NCBI GenBank assembly: GCA_032834875.1
Contig: CP135238.1
Location: 1,370,011 to 1,434,010, forward strand
Reading direction: 5' to 3'
Length of the DNA stretch: 64,000 bases
Source of the DNA: Sulfuracidifex metallicus DSM 6482 = JCM 9184
GTDB lineage: Archaea; Thermoproteota; Thermoprotei_A; Sulfolobales; Sulfolobaceae
Positions 55,267 to 64,000 of this stretch are shown piece by piece (the stretch's first letter is position 1; every line of letters starts with the position of its first letter). A model generated the notes under the pieces. The model saw only the letters and a program-made list of their open reading frames with translations. It did no database searches and was not told where the DNA came from. Both the position numbers and the translations under genes were made by a program.

Positions 55267-57456
55267 GTGTACGTTGGTCAAAGATCAAAGAGAAAGGAGG
55301 ATCTTAAGTTTATTACTGGAGAAGGAAAATATGTCGATGATCTAAGTCTCCCTGGAGTTCAAGAATTGTTCATTTTAAGAAGTAACGTCGCTCATGCTAA
55401 GTTGAAGAAAGTAGACATCAGTGATGCCCTTAAGTACCCCGGCGTATCTGTCATAATAACGGGTTTTACTTTCAAGTTCGAGAACAGACCAAATAATTTT
55501 CCTATGGCTAAAGACGAGATATTATATGCGGGTCAGCCAATTGCCGCAGTAATTGCTAAGGATAGATACGTTGCAGCCGATGCGGCAGAGCTGATTCAAG
55601 TAGACTACGAAGAGCTGCCTACAGTTATAGACCCTGAAGAGTCGCTTAAAAACGAAGTTAAAGCGATTGAAGGTAAAGATAATGTAGGTTACAAGAAGAC
55701 ATATTCAGCTGGTGATGCTGAGTCAGCAATTAAGAATTCTGATGTAATTATAGAAGAGAAAATGAATATTTCTAGAGTATATCCTGCTGCTATGGAGCCC
55801 AGAGGTGTAATGTCAGTGTTTCAAGAAGGAAACCTGACTGTCTATGCATCTACACAATCGCCTCACTATATGAGGAAGTTCCTCCTTTCAGCACTCGGTA
55901 ATAAAGTTGGAGATATTAGGGTTATACAAGCTGATACGGGTGGAGCCTTTGGTTCTAAGCTATTTCCTTATGCTGAAGATTTTATAACAGCATATGCTAG
56001 TATAATTACAAAGAGACCGGTCAAGTGGATAGCTACAAGGAGCGAGGATATGAGATCAACGTATCACGGTAGAGGTCAAATACATCACATAAAGGCTGGA
56101 GCCAGAAAAGACGGATCCATAACTGCAATTCTAGATGATTTAATATTAGACATGGGTGCAGCCTCTCATTCAACTTATTTAGCAGATATAGCTGCTACTA
56201 TGTTGCCTGCAGCATATAAAATTCCTAATATAAAAGTTAATGTATATGGAGTTTATACAAATAAGACGCCATTGGATCAATATCGTGGAGCCGGAAGACC
56301 AGAGGCAATTTTTGTTATAGAGAGAATTATGGATCTCTTAGCAGACGAATTAAAGATTGATCCTATAGAATTTAGGAAAAGAAATTTAGTTACGTCTCTA
56401 CCTTACAAGAATCCTTTAGGCATAAACTTTGAGAGCGGAGATTTCATGTCTTTACTTCAAAAGGCTGAACATGTATATAGGGAATTTGAGAGAAGAGCAG
56501 AGGAACTACGTTTGAAGGGAATTAGAGCAGGAGCAGGACTTTCATTTTACGTGGAGGAAAATAACTTTGGACCATGGGAGAGCGCGTCAGTAAGAGTGAG
56601 AGGTGATGGTAAGGTTTTGGTGGTAATAGGAGCAGCGCCTCATGGTCAAGGTGCTGGTACAGCAATAGCTCAGATAGTGGCTGACGAACTAGGAGTACCG
56701 ATAGATGACGTAGATGTGATATGGGGGGATACCGCAATTATCGGGGAAGCCTTCGGTACGTATGGAAGCAGAAGTTTAACTTTAGCTGGAAACGCAGCCC
56801 TCCTCGCAGCAAGGAAGGTAAAGGAGAGAGCTAAGAGGCTTGCAGCTCAGTTCCTTAAGTCCGACGTTCAAGAGCTTGAATACACAGATGGTAGGGTGGT
56901 TAATCCTAAAACTGGACAATATATAACCTTGAAAGACATATCACAGAAGGTTACTGCTAATTTAGGAGGAGCATGGGCATATAAAGAAGAGCCCAGATTA
57001 GAATCTACCGCTTACTTTGGCATGGACGATTTAACCCATCCTTATGGAGCTCATGTAGCACTTGCTGTAGTTGATGAAAGCGGTAAACCCAAGATCTTAG
57101 ATTACTACGCCATAGATGATATAGGAAGGGTAATTAATCCTATGTTAGCAGAGGGACAAGTAAGGGGAGGAGTAGCACAAGGTTGGGGAGAATCTACTTT
57201 AGAGGAAATGGTCTACGACGAGAATGGTAATCTCATCACTGGTAGCTTAGCCGAATATGGTATGCCTACGTCTATGGAGACTTTCAATGTCAAGTGGGAA
57301 TTTATGGAAGTTGGGTTCTCCAATGCACCTCTACCATCCAAGGGAATAGGTGAAGGCGCAACCATTGGGACTCCGCCAGCAGTGATCAGAGCGTTAGAGA
57401 AGGCTATAGGTAAGAAAATAACTTCTATACCCGTCAGAATGGAGGAACTTTGTTAA
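55267..57456 (+). CDS. Molybdenum hydroxylase large subunit (xanthine dehydrogenase/aldehyde oxidase type)
   Basis: This 729-residue protein is the molybdopterin-binding subunit of the xanthine oxidase family. Segments include GEGKYVDDL, GGAFGSKLFPYAEDF, and DQYRGAGRPEA, where CO dehydrogenases have a Cys-containing loop, so it is not a Cu-Mo CO dehydrogenase. The catalytic Glu is in GIGEGATIGTPPA. In Sulfolobales, a homologue is the large subunit of glyceraldehyde oxidoreductase in the branched Entner-Doudoroff pathway. FAD and 2Fe-2S subunits are not adjacent here. Start is a GTG at 55267. Confidence 0.85.
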   Translation: MYVGQRSKRKEDLKFITGEGKYVDDLSLPGVQELFILRSNVAHAKLKKVDISDALKYPGVSVIITGFTFKFENRPNNFPMAKDEILYAGQPIAAVIAKDRYVAADAAELIQVDYEELPTVIDPEESLKNEVKAIEGKDNVGYKKTYSAGDAESAIKNSDVIIEEKMNISRVYPAAMEPRGVMSVFQEGNLTVYASTQSPHYMRKFLLSALGNKVGDIRVIQADTGGAFGSKLFPYAEDFITAYASIITKRPVKWIATRSEDMRSTYHGRGQIHHIKAGARKDGSITAILDDLILDMGAASHSTYLADIAATMLPAAYKIPNIKVNVYGVYTNKTPLDQYRGAGRPEAIFVIERIMDLLADELKIDPIEFRKRNLVTSLPYKNPLGINFESGDFMSLLQKAEHVYREFERRAEELRLKGIRAGAGLSFYVEENNFGPWESASVRVRGDGKVLVVIGAAPHGQGAGTAIAQIVADELGVPIDDVDVIWGDTAIIGEAFGTYGSRSLTLAGNAALLAARKVKERAKRLAAQFLKSDVQELEYTDGRVVNPKTGQYITLKDISQKVTANLGGAWAYKEEPRLESTAYFGMDDLTHPYGAHVALAVVDESGKPKILDYYAIDDIGRVINPMLAEGQVRGGVAQGWGESTLEEMVYDENGNLITGSLAEYGMPTSMETFNVKWEFMEVGFSNAPLPSKGIGEGATIGTPPAVIRALEKAIGKKITSIPVRMEELC

Positions 57457-57505
57457 GTACTTTTTATAATAATTAAATCTTCTACAAGTAATAAATGAAT
57501 ATCGT

Positions 57506-57549
57506 AGTGATAAAAGACTTTTTATATCACTTTAACATTGTTTAAAGTG
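57506..57549. promoter_or_regulatory. Inverted repeats in rhodanese promoter
   Basis: CACTTTAA (57528-57535) and TTAAAGTG (57542-57549) form an 8-bp inverted repeat just downstream of a TATA box (CTTTTTATATC, about 57518-57528). AGTGATA (57506-57512) and TATCACT (57525-57531) form a second, overlapping one. They cover the initiation site, as an operator would. Confidence 0.4.
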
Positions 57550-57556
57550 AATTAAC

Positions 57557-57958
57557 ATGGTCGAAGTAATTGAGCAATATACTACTCCTTTTGTGAAGAA
57601 TGTTATGGAACTTCCCCCTTCAGTTATAAGAAAATTATGGAAGCAAGGCAGGATTAAATTGATAGACGTTAGAACGCCAGAGGAGTACGAAGATCATCAT
57701 ATACCTGGCTCAATACTAGTTCCATTAGATTATTTAGAATATCTAAAAGATCTATTCGAGAATCATGAGGTTGGTGTAATTTGCGAACATGGAAACAGAG
57801 CAAGATATGCAACGTATGGAATGCCACATCTTTATAAGAAGAAAGCCTATGTAATGCAAGGAGGAATAGAGTACTGGATGTCAATGGGATATGAAGTTGA
57901 AAGTGGAGTAGACGAAAACGGTAAATTATGGAGAAAATTATTAAAAGAAAGGCTTTAG
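57557..57958 (+). CDS. Single-domain rhodanese
   Basis: The 133-residue rhodanese-like protein has IDVRTPEEYEDHHIPGSILVP and an active-site loop with Cys76 (CEHGNRAR), ending in QGGIEYWMSMGYEV. The six-residue loop begins with Cys and ends with Arg as in sulfurtransferases. It likely carries sulfane sulfur in the cytoplasm, suiting a sulfur oxidiser, though no sulfur gene is adjacent. Transcribed alone. Confidence 0.88.
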   Translation: MVEVIEQYTTPFVKNVMELPPSVIRKLWKQGRIKLIDVRTPEEYEDHHIPGSILVPLDYLEYLKDLFENHEVGVICEHGNRARYATYGMPHLYKKKAYVMQGGIEYWMSMGYEVESGVDENGKLWRKLLKERL

Positions 57959-58035
57959 ACAGCCAAGCTCTTATTATTGTTTTATTTAAAATTATGTAAT
58001 TTTAATCATTATTTATCTGTTAGTTTGCATTTATT

Positions 58036-59142
58036 CTAAAAATTTAACCTTGAGATAAAGAAGGAGTCACATCTATGAATATGCGTATACGTTCTAGCTA
58101 CATGCATATAAACCTTAGATTTTTTGTATCCATAGAACGATTCATCCCAAGGAATTTTAGATAGGTGATTGAGATATCTTTCGACTTGGAATTCTCCTTC
58201 CTCGGGTAAAATGGAGCAAGTTGAGAAGACAGTTGGAACGTTATATTCTACAGCTTTCTTGAGTATTTTACTTTGAATTTTTACTAAATTCTTTAATTCT
58301 GCTCTATTTAGTCTAAGAAATACCGTAGGGTCAGAGGAAAATGTGCCGCTATTGCTGCAAGGTGCATCAATTAGTATCTTATCTATATTCCTAATAGGAA
58401 CGTTTTCACCATCTCCCACTATTATTTCGACGTTTTCTACACCCCATTTTCTAAGCAAGCTCTTTTGAGTCAAAGTTCTCCTTACTGAGATGTCAATTGA
58501 GACAACCCAGCTTTGATTTTTAGTTAATTGTTGGATTAAAGAAGTCTTTATTCCAGGAGCACTGCCTATCTCTAATATTCTCTCTCCACGCTTAGGTTCT
58601 AGTGCCTTCACCACGAAGTAACTGGACAAGTCATGGGGAATTACTAATCCTTCTTCAAATTCCCTGGTTTTAGATATAGGGTATTTCCCTTTAGCTTCAT
58701 ACATTGGGAATTCTTTTTCCAATAAAGAAATGCCTTTTTGTTTTAATGAATTTATTGTTTCGGTAAAATCCCCTTTTAGTGTATTAACTCTAATCCATTG
58801 GGTCTTTTTGTCTAGTTTAGTTATTCCCTCCTCGCCTATTGCTGCAAGTAACCTCTCCCTAATCCATAAAGGAAAATGCATTGGCGTAAGAGGAAAGTTC
58901 TCTTTTGCCATTTCGAGAGCTATTTTGAAAGTTTCATATAAGTTCCTGCAAGGGAACATCTCCTCTACGTAATGTAATTCCTTTAGGGTGTTCACGAACG
59001 TTCTAAACGTTCTTTTCCTATCTAGTCCTTTTCCTGATTCCTTAAATGCAATATCGAACGCGTTCTCCAATGATCTCCCTGACATAATTAAATTGAAAGC
59101 TTCAGCGAATATAGACAATTGTCTATTTGTAATAATGGCCAT
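58036..59142 (-). CDS. RNA m5C methyltransferase (NSUN/Rsm family)
   Basis: This 368-residue SAM enzyme has EIGSAPGIKT at 191-200, DAPCSNSG with Cys262 and FSTCS with Cys309, the two-cysteine pair that releases and attacks C6 of cytosine in this family. N-terminal residues 1-150 form a NusB/RNA-binding-like region. It probably methylates tRNA or rRNA cytosines; the exact target is not decided by sequence. No PUA domain is seen. Confidence 0.9.
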   Translation of the reverse strand: MAIITNRQLSIFAEAFNLIMSGRSLENAFDIAFKESGKGLDRKRTFRTFVNTLKELHYVEEMFPCRNLYETFKIALEMAKENFPLTPMHFPLWIRERLLAAIGEEGITKLDKKTQWIRVNTLKGDFTETINSLKQKGISLLEKEFPMYEAKGKYPISKTREFEEGLVIPHDLSSYFVVKALEPKRGERILEIGSAPGIKTSLIQQLTKNQSWVVSIDISVRRTLTQKSLLRKWGVENVEIIVGDGENVPIRNIDKILIDAPCSNSGTFSSDPTVFLRLNRAELKNLVKIQSKILKKAVEYNVPTVFSTCSILPEEGEFQVERYLNHLSKIPWDESFYGYKKSKVYMHVARTYTHIHRCDSFFISRLNF

Positions 59143-59388
59143 TTCTTAAAAACCCCAGAGTAATATGGTATCTTATGAGTATTCACACGTACAGCATGAT
59201 TATATCAGATAGGTTTACAAGTTTAACTGATGCAGAAGACTTCATATCACTTGAGAGCTTGGGCGTCTTCTAAAAGACATTTAATTTTTAGCTGAGTTTA
59301 GAATGATTTCCATATGAGTCTAGTTTTCTATTTAATTAAATCAGTTTATGCCAATAAGACATTTAAAGAAACCATTCTATTATAGAAT

Positions 59389-61959
59389 ATGAAAACCAAC
59401 CTAAGGATAGCCATTTGGTTAGTAGTATTAGCAGTTTCTTTGCTATTGGCCTCGCAAGCATCATCTTATTTGACTTATAATCAGAATTACACTTTACCTT
59501 CATATTATCCTGCATGTGAGGCGGAGAACATAATATCTAAAGAGTTCCACTCTACTTCTGTCAATAATTCTATTGATATAGTCTTGGTTAATGCTTCTCC
59601 GTTACAGAATTATATAGTTTCACAAAGCGTGTTGAAAGTTCATGGTGTAGAGAACGTAACTAGTGAGGCTACAATCTACATCGATTATGCTAGCGCTATA
59701 GGGAAGGTTTTAAATGAGAGTGGAAGGTTGCTAAACGCCTCAGCCTATGCAGTATATTTCTTTCCATATAAGTTCATAGACCTATTCCTAAAGACCAATA
59801 ACGAATCTATCTCTTTATCTATGGCTACTAAGGGAATTCCCTCGGAGGTAAAATTCGGTAACAACATTATATATTTCAACAAATTCTATGATTACTTTGC
59901 CTCCAACTTTTCTAAGGCTTTCCTTGCAACACATGAAAATTTACCTTTATCGTATTCAATTGCATTTAACAATTCGATTAAAGCAATTAGTCCGCTTGGT
60001 TTGGTCGCATTAAAATACATGAATAGAAGCAACTATAACCAATCGTCGTTGTTAACACATGCAGTATCTAACATGACTGGGATTTCTATTTCTGAAGTGA
60101 ATCTCCTTATGTTTAAACAAGTAAACGGCAGTTGTCCGTTACTTTATCAAGATGTTCATCCACCATCTTCTTTAATATCTCAATACGTTGCTCACAATGT
60201 TAGTGTAGTTTTCGTATATACTAATTACTGTGCTTCATATTCATTTCCTAATGGAACGTATCCTGCAGGGATAATATCTAATAGTGTAGGAAGTTCAGTA
60301 AGGCATACATTTAACGGAACTTTTTACATCACTGGTTCAGCCCCTCTAATCCAGGAACTTTCTTCATCTGAAGGTACTAGGCAGTCTATTACATTTATCA
60401 TGGTTTTCTTGGCTCTATTGGTTATTATAGGAATTTACTTTAGATCGATTATAGCCCCTCTCATAACCCTTTCCCTGATATCCTTATCGGTCCTGATGGG
60501 ATTTGCAGTAATTTCCATTATTGGTATACTGGAAGGTGGAGTAAATTTTGAGGTAGTTGAGCCTTTAATAGTAATCGTCATGGGAATAGGTGCTGACTAC
60601 AGTGTATTTCTACTATCCAGATTTAGGGAAGAGTTAGCTAAGGGAGCCAGACCTATGGAAGCTATGCTAACCTCAGTGAGAACATCCGGGAGAGCAATCA
60701 TCATATCTGGGACAGCAGTTACCGCAGTTTTTTCATCTCTAATTTTTATACCATACATAACATCGTGGGGTCTTGTAATAGTTCCTACTATTCCTATAAC
60801 TATACTTATAGCAACTACTTTACTTCCAATAATTTACATGAAACTAGGTAAAAAGGTATTTTGGCCAAGCAAACTTTCACATTCCTCAAATAAATTCGTA
60901 GAGAAGGTGTCGAGATCTTCGATATCTCATTCATCAATTATATTAGTTTCTGTATTAATAATTACTGTAATAGCATCTTTATTTGTAGTTTCGGTTCCAC
61001 TTAACTTTAATGAAGCTTCAACGTCCTCTTTACCAAACTATCCTGCAGTCGAAGGTTTAAAGGTAATAGAGAATGCATTCGGTAGCTCGTTCCTTAACCC
61101 AGTTGAGATAGTAATTCATGTCAATAACAACTTTAACACCTCCTTCTTAGAGCATATCGCAAGTATTGAAGATAATATTTCAAAAATGAATGGAGTGAAG
61201 GAAGTATTTGGTCCAGTTCCTCCAAACTTTAATGGGACGTATAACCAAGCAGTAAGAGAGTTAATGAAGGAAAATATAGGGATAGATAATAGGACTGCGT
61301 TAATAACTGTAATTACAAATTATCATGCTGATAGCAAACAAGCATTCTCGTTGATATCCAAGCTTCAGGACGAAGTTTCACCAGTAGGAGGACTAGTGGG
61401 AGGACAGACAGCTATCTTCATGGATCTGCAAAGCTATTTACTTCCTTATTACAATACCGTAATTATAGCTCTCCCCATCGTTTTATTTTTAGTATTAGCC
61501 TTATTCATGAGGTCAATAAAAATAGCTGCAGGAGTAGTTTTTACTATAATTCTAACGATAGTTTCTGCACTTTCAATTGTCTATATAGCATATGGAAATG
61601 ACTCTTCGTCCGGTGTTACGTTTTTCATACCTATATTGGTTTACATACTAATGATGGGACTAGCTAGCGACTATAGCGTATTTATTTTAAGCAGGATCAG
61701 GGAAGAAAAAAGAGTTAGTAATGCAGAATCAATAGTAGCAGGTATTTCGTTATCTGCCGGAGCTGTTACCGCATTGGGAGTGATACTTTCCGCTTCATTT
61801 GGTGTACTAATTACTGATCCTATACCTGTTATATCGGAGTTGGGAGCGGCTATCGCACTGGCAGCCCTTTTTGATACTTTCTTAGTAAGATTAGGGGTTT
61901 ATCCAGCGTTACTATATAAGCTAATGAAGAAGAAGATTAATGAGACTAGAAGTGTATGA
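59389..61959 (+). CDS. RND/MMPL-family membrane transporter
   Basis: The 856-residue protein has about 12 membrane helices in two homologous halves, each of one helix, a large sequon-rich external loop, and five helices. GIGADYSVFLLSRFREEL and GLASDYSVFILSRIREEK mark helix 4 of both halves; the acidic Asp residues are thought to carry protons in this family. Actinobacterial MMPL proteins export lipids; the archaeal cargo is unknown. It is transcribed alone. Confidence 0.88.
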   Translation: MKTNLRIAIWLVVLAVSLLLASQASSYLTYNQNYTLPSYYPACEAENIISKEFHSTSVNNSIDIVLVNASPLQNYIVSQSVLKVHGVENVTSEATIYIDYASAIGKVLNESGRLLNASAYAVYFFPYKFIDLFLKTNNESISLSMATKGIPSEVKFGNNIIYFNKFYDYFASNFSKAFLATHENLPLSYSIAFNNSIKAISPLGLVALKYMNRSNYNQSSLLTHAVSNMTGISISEVNLLMFKQVNGSCPLLYQDVHPPSSLISQYVAHNVSVVFVYTNYCASYSFPNGTYPAGIISNSVGSSVRHTFNGTFYITGSAPLIQELSSSEGTRQSITFIMVFLALLVIIGIYFRSIIAPLITLSLISLSVLMGFAVISIIGILEGGVNFEVVEPLIVIVMGIGADYSVFLLSRFREELAKGARPMEAMLTSVRTSGRAIIISGTAVTAVFSSLIFIPYITSWGLVIVPTIPITILIATTLLPIIYMKLGKKVFWPSKLSHSSNKFVEKVSRSSISHSSIILVSVLIITVIASLFVVSVPLNFNEASTSSLPNYPAVEGLKVIENAFGSSFLNPVEIVIHVNNNFNTSFLEHIASIEDNISKMNGVKEVFGPVPPNFNGTYNQAVRELMKENIGIDNRTALITVITNYHADSKQAFSLISKLQDEVSPVGGLVGGQTAIFMDLQSYLLPYYNTVIIALPIVLFLVLALFMRSIKIAAGVVFTIILTIVSALSIVYIAYGNDSSSGVTFFIPILVYILMMGLASDYSVFILSRIREEKRVSNAESIVAGISLSAGAVTALGVILSASFGVLITDPIPVISELGAAIALAALFDTFLVRLGVYPALLYKLMKKKINETRSV

Positions 61960-62182
61960 ATCTTTCCTAAAATTATATATGATTTTTCATATATATTATT
62001 ATCTCATTTTCAAGATAATTTGGCATGATATGTATTTTTATTGTATAATTTATCGTCAAAACAGTCTTTGCTTTTAGACTTCTCCATGCATTCTAATACT
62101 TTTAACTTAATTAATATAGCAGATATCTGTTTTTGAATAAATATTTAAATCCCTCAGAGTCAATTAATATATTGGGATAGCA

Positions 62183-62482
62183 ATGACTATGGTTGAAGCT
62201 CTAAATAAGATAATGAAGAGTAACAAAATCAGCAGCAAGAGGATATCGTACTATCCTTTTCTGATGGCAGTTAAGGAAATGGATCTAAACTTGTTATCCA
62301 AGAAGAGCAAGAGAGACCTAAACAACTCTTTAGAGAAGTTATATTTTGAATGTAGGAATTATTTAGATAGGTACTCGAAGAACCGTTATATATGTAAGTG
62401 TGGAGAGAGATTTGACTCCGCCGAGGCTTTTTACAAGCATGTATTAGCAGTGCATGTTCTAGCTGATCAGTTAGTCAGCTAA
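62183..62482 (+). CDS. Small zinc-finger-type protein
   Basis: The 99-residue, basic protein is helical with a C-terminal putative zinc finger: Cys71-x-Cys73-x12-His86-x4-His91 (ICKCGERFDSAEAFYKH). The close Cys spacing differs from classical C2H2 fingers but resembles short archaeal fingers. N-terminal KSNKISSKR and SKKSKRDL suggest nucleic-acid binding. Function unknown; alone, ahead of a gene-free region. Confidence 0.6.
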   Translation: MTMVEALNKIMKSNKISSKRISYYPFLMAVKEMDLNLLSKKSKRDLNNSLEKLYFECRNYLDRYSKNRYICKCGERFDSAEAFYKHVLAVHVLADQLVS

Positions 62483-62867
62483 TTCTTAACTTTCATATTA
62501 ATAGAAAGTATATAGTAAAAACAATAAGTTTCATATAAAAGAAGATTACTTAATATTAAGTCTAAAGAGTAGACAAGAAATACCGCTCTATGTATATCAA
62601 GTACAAATAGTTCATCGGTATACTTTTTATGAAAGTCTGTTCTTTTCCTTGTATTATTTTGCTTATCTTCTCTTGAGCTATTAGTAGAATGTTAAATTGT
62701 TACTATTATAGTCCATCATTTTCAAACAAATTTCCTCATCTTAATAGAATTGAAAGAACTATAGATTTATCTGTAGTACAGCTTGAAGAATTAACATAAG
62801 TATTACTTGCGTAACTATCGTAAGGTTTATTAACGACAGTGTCTTAACCCTTAATTAGGGAAAAGAT
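62483..62867. other. Gene-free AT-rich region before sul7d
   Basis: In this 385-bp stretch I see no open frame of useful length, no C/D boxes on either strand and no tRNA. It holds a weak 6-bp inverted pair, ATACCG (62580-62585) and CGGTAT (62616-62621), and a TATA-like TTTATTAA near 62827 before sul7d. Strong sul7d expression may need upstream regulatory sequence here. Confidence 0.4.
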
Positions 62868-63056
62868 ATGGTAATGGTAAAGTTCAAGTATAAGGGAGAA
62901 GAGAAAGAAGTAGATACATCTAAAATAAAGAAAGTATGGAAAGTAGGCAAGATGATAAGCTTCACCTACGATGAAGGTGGAGGAAAAACTGGTAGAGGAG
63001 CAGTCTCTGAAAAAGACGCTCCAAAAGAGCTTCAGAATATGCTAGACAAGAAATAA
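62868..63056 (+). CDS. Sul7d/Sso7d chromatin protein
   Basis: The 62-residue basic protein is nearly identical to Sso7d/Sac7d: [21 protein letters not shown], then [30 protein letters not shown]. Its SH3-like barrel binds the DNA minor groove with a Trp (Trp25 region) and kinks and stabilises duplex DNA at high temperature. This family is restricted to Sulfolobales, which fixes the taxonomic order. It is monocistronic, with a T-rich terminator behind. Confidence 0.97.
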   Translation: MVMVKFKYKGEEKEVDTSKIKKVWKVGKMISFTYDEGGGKTGRGAVSEKDAPKELQNMLDKK

Positions 63057-63071
63057 AGGTATTTTTAAAGC

Positions 63072-63120
63072 TAGAGAGTTTCTTTTTCTTTTTGTTCATT
63101 AGATTTTTGTTCTCTTTTTT
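63072..63120 (+). terminator. T-rich terminator after sul7d
   Basis: Several oligo-T tracts (GTTTCTTTTTCTTTTTG and GTTCTCTTTTTTC) follow within 65 bp of the sul7d stop, as expected for termination of an abundant archaeal mRNA. Confidence 0.5.
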
Positions 63121-63209
63121 CGCCTCTTTATGGATAATGTATGTTTCATTAAAAGAAAACGTAGCAGTTCACTTTATAAATGATAAATAATTGCTTAAAG
63201 TTTGGCGCA

Positions 63210-64000
63210 ATGGTCCAGAATAATCCCTCTAAAAACCTTTTCATAAGACAATCCTCGGGCTTGGTGAGAGAGGTAAGTCCTTGGTCATCATCACTTGCTA
63301 CTTTCGGGCTAGTGACAGGAGGAGTACCAATATTAATAATAGAGTGGCTTTTTCTATCGCCTGGTGCCAACTTACCTCTGTCTTTCTTTATTTCTCTACT
63401 TCCCACTCTACTCATGGCGTCGTTGTTTTTCATCGCCTCTGTCTCTATGCCTAGAGCTGGAGGGGATTACGTCTTCAATAGTAGGGCTACTAATCCAATG
63501 ATAGGCTTCGTCAACTATTGGGGTCTATGGATAGCCTTTGCTTTGTCTCTCGGAATATATAGTTTTTATGGTGCTCAATGGTTTGCATATCTCTTTACTG
63601 GACTTGGTATTTATTTTCATAATAGCCTGTTTCTAAGTTTAGGTAATTTTTTTGACGGTAAGATAGGAGAAGTTTCAGTAGGCTTGGTAATTGTATTGTT
63701 TAGCAGCGTAATAGCTTCTTTAGGTAAGGATCATTGGAAGTTTATTATATATGGTGGCCTGATATCTGTTGTAACAACTATAATAATGTTCATAGGTTTA
63801 GTTACTATCACTCCTTCCTCCTTTGCGTCTAGCTTAAGCTCAGTCTCTGGCGTACCTAACGCATATACTAAGGTAATTCATGATGCGGAATCCAATGGAT
63901 TAACCTTCTTTTCCCCTCTCTCTGCTACGCTACTAGCTTTACCAGTAGTGTGGTACTATTATGCTTGGTATAACTTACCAGCTTCGTGGAGCGGAGAGAT
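63210..64000 (+). CDS. APC-family amino-acid permease, 3' end outside window
   Basis: From an ATG at 63210 the frame is open to the end of the window (263 codons) and continues beyond. The product begins with a short cytoplasmic tail, followed by [18 protein letters not shown], then [17 protein letters not shown], the helix 2-3 region typical of APC permeases (PRAGGxY), and further membrane helices. Substrate unknown, probably amino acids. Confidence 0.85.
   Translation, partial: MVQNNPSKNLFIRQSSGLVREVSPWSSSLATFGLVTGGVPILIIEWLFLSPGANLPLSFFISLLPTLLMASLFFIASVSMPRAGGDYVFNSRATNPMIGFVNYWGLWIAFALSLGIYSFYGAQWFAYLFTGLGIYFHNSLFLSLGNFFDGKIGEVSVGLVIVLFSSVIASLGKDHWKFIIYGGLISVVTTIIMFIGLVTITPSSFASSLSSVSGVPNAYTKVIHDAESNGLTFFSPLSATLLALPVVWYYYAWYNLPASWSGE

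Noticed and set aside
55267-57456. Carbon monoxide dehydrogenase large subunit
   Set aside because: The active-site loop reads YRGAGRPE, without the Cys that binds copper in true CO dehydrogenases.
59221-59275. Possible C/D sRNA or hairpin RNA (AGAAGAC 59234-59240 with GTCTTCT 59265-59271, TGATG before it)
   Set aside because: No correct D box follows and C' and D' boxes are missing; a 7-bp stem with a 24-nt loop in AT-rich DNA is not enough to call an RNA.

Overview
The window is about 36% G+C, gene-dense chromosomal DNA from a thermoacidophilic archaeon of the order Sulfolobales. Four marker genes support this: a Sul7d-type chromatin protein (62868-63056), malonyl-CoA reductase of the 3-hydroxypropionate/4-hydroxybutyrate CO2-fixation cycle (8847-9929), a sulfur oxygenase reductase with every known active-site residue (42342-43292), and Orc1-2/Cdc6-2 (46438-47613). 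SOR together with Sul7d suggests an Acidianus- or Sulfurisphaera-like organism, but species cannot be fixed from this window. Many genes have a TATA box 25-30 bp before the start codon (leaderless transcripts), and several use TTG or GTG starts. No tRNA, rRNA, CRISPR array or intact insertion sequence was seen.

Layout. 1-5.7 kb: end of a membrane glycosyltransferase-like gene, an NAD synthetase split into ligase and glutaminase-like genes, a winged-helix regulator with a LysO-type exporter, and a methyltransferase. 5.8-13.3 kb: PadR regulator, IlvD, a SpoIIM-like membrane protein, malonyl-CoA reductase and a LutB/LutA-like iron-sulfur pair. 13.3-20.2 kb: secreted S53 acid protease, M1 aminopeptidase and a putative diiron protein. 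20.3-29.5 kb: radical SAM/SPASM enzyme, cupin, GT2 glycosyltransferase, alpha-solenoid protein, and an operon of DUF255 thioredoxin-like protein, SDR, TenA-like protein and an unknown gene.

29.6-37.7 kb is the most interesting stretch. A C/D box sRNA candidate is followed by six co-directional genes: a short TGT-like transglycosylase, an ArcS-core (DUF5591) protein, a HerA-like translocase, a 1020-residue P-loop ATPase, a coiled-coil protein and a NurA nuclease. Genes resembling 7-deazaguanine base-exchange and amidination enzymes thus sit directly before a HerA-NurA DNA-processing set, which makes this a candidate DNA-modification, restriction or repair system.

37.8-47.6 kb: stomatin, thermopsin and an NfeD-like protein, a gamma-glutamylcyclotransferase-like protein, TPR protein, SOR, MFS transporter, pterin carbinolamine dehydratase, a second C/D sRNA candidate whose guide appears to match conserved 16S rRNA, and orc1-2. 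47.6-48.1 kb is gene-free and holds a 348-bp element with 25-bp perfect terminal inverted repeats. 48.1-64 kb: isocitrate dehydrogenase, dTDP-glucose 4,6-dehydratase-like enzyme, an ABC exporter, a molybdenum hydroxylase large subunit, rhodanese, an RNA m5C methylase, an RND/MMPL transporter, a zinc-finger protein, Sul7d and the start of an APC permease cut by the window end.
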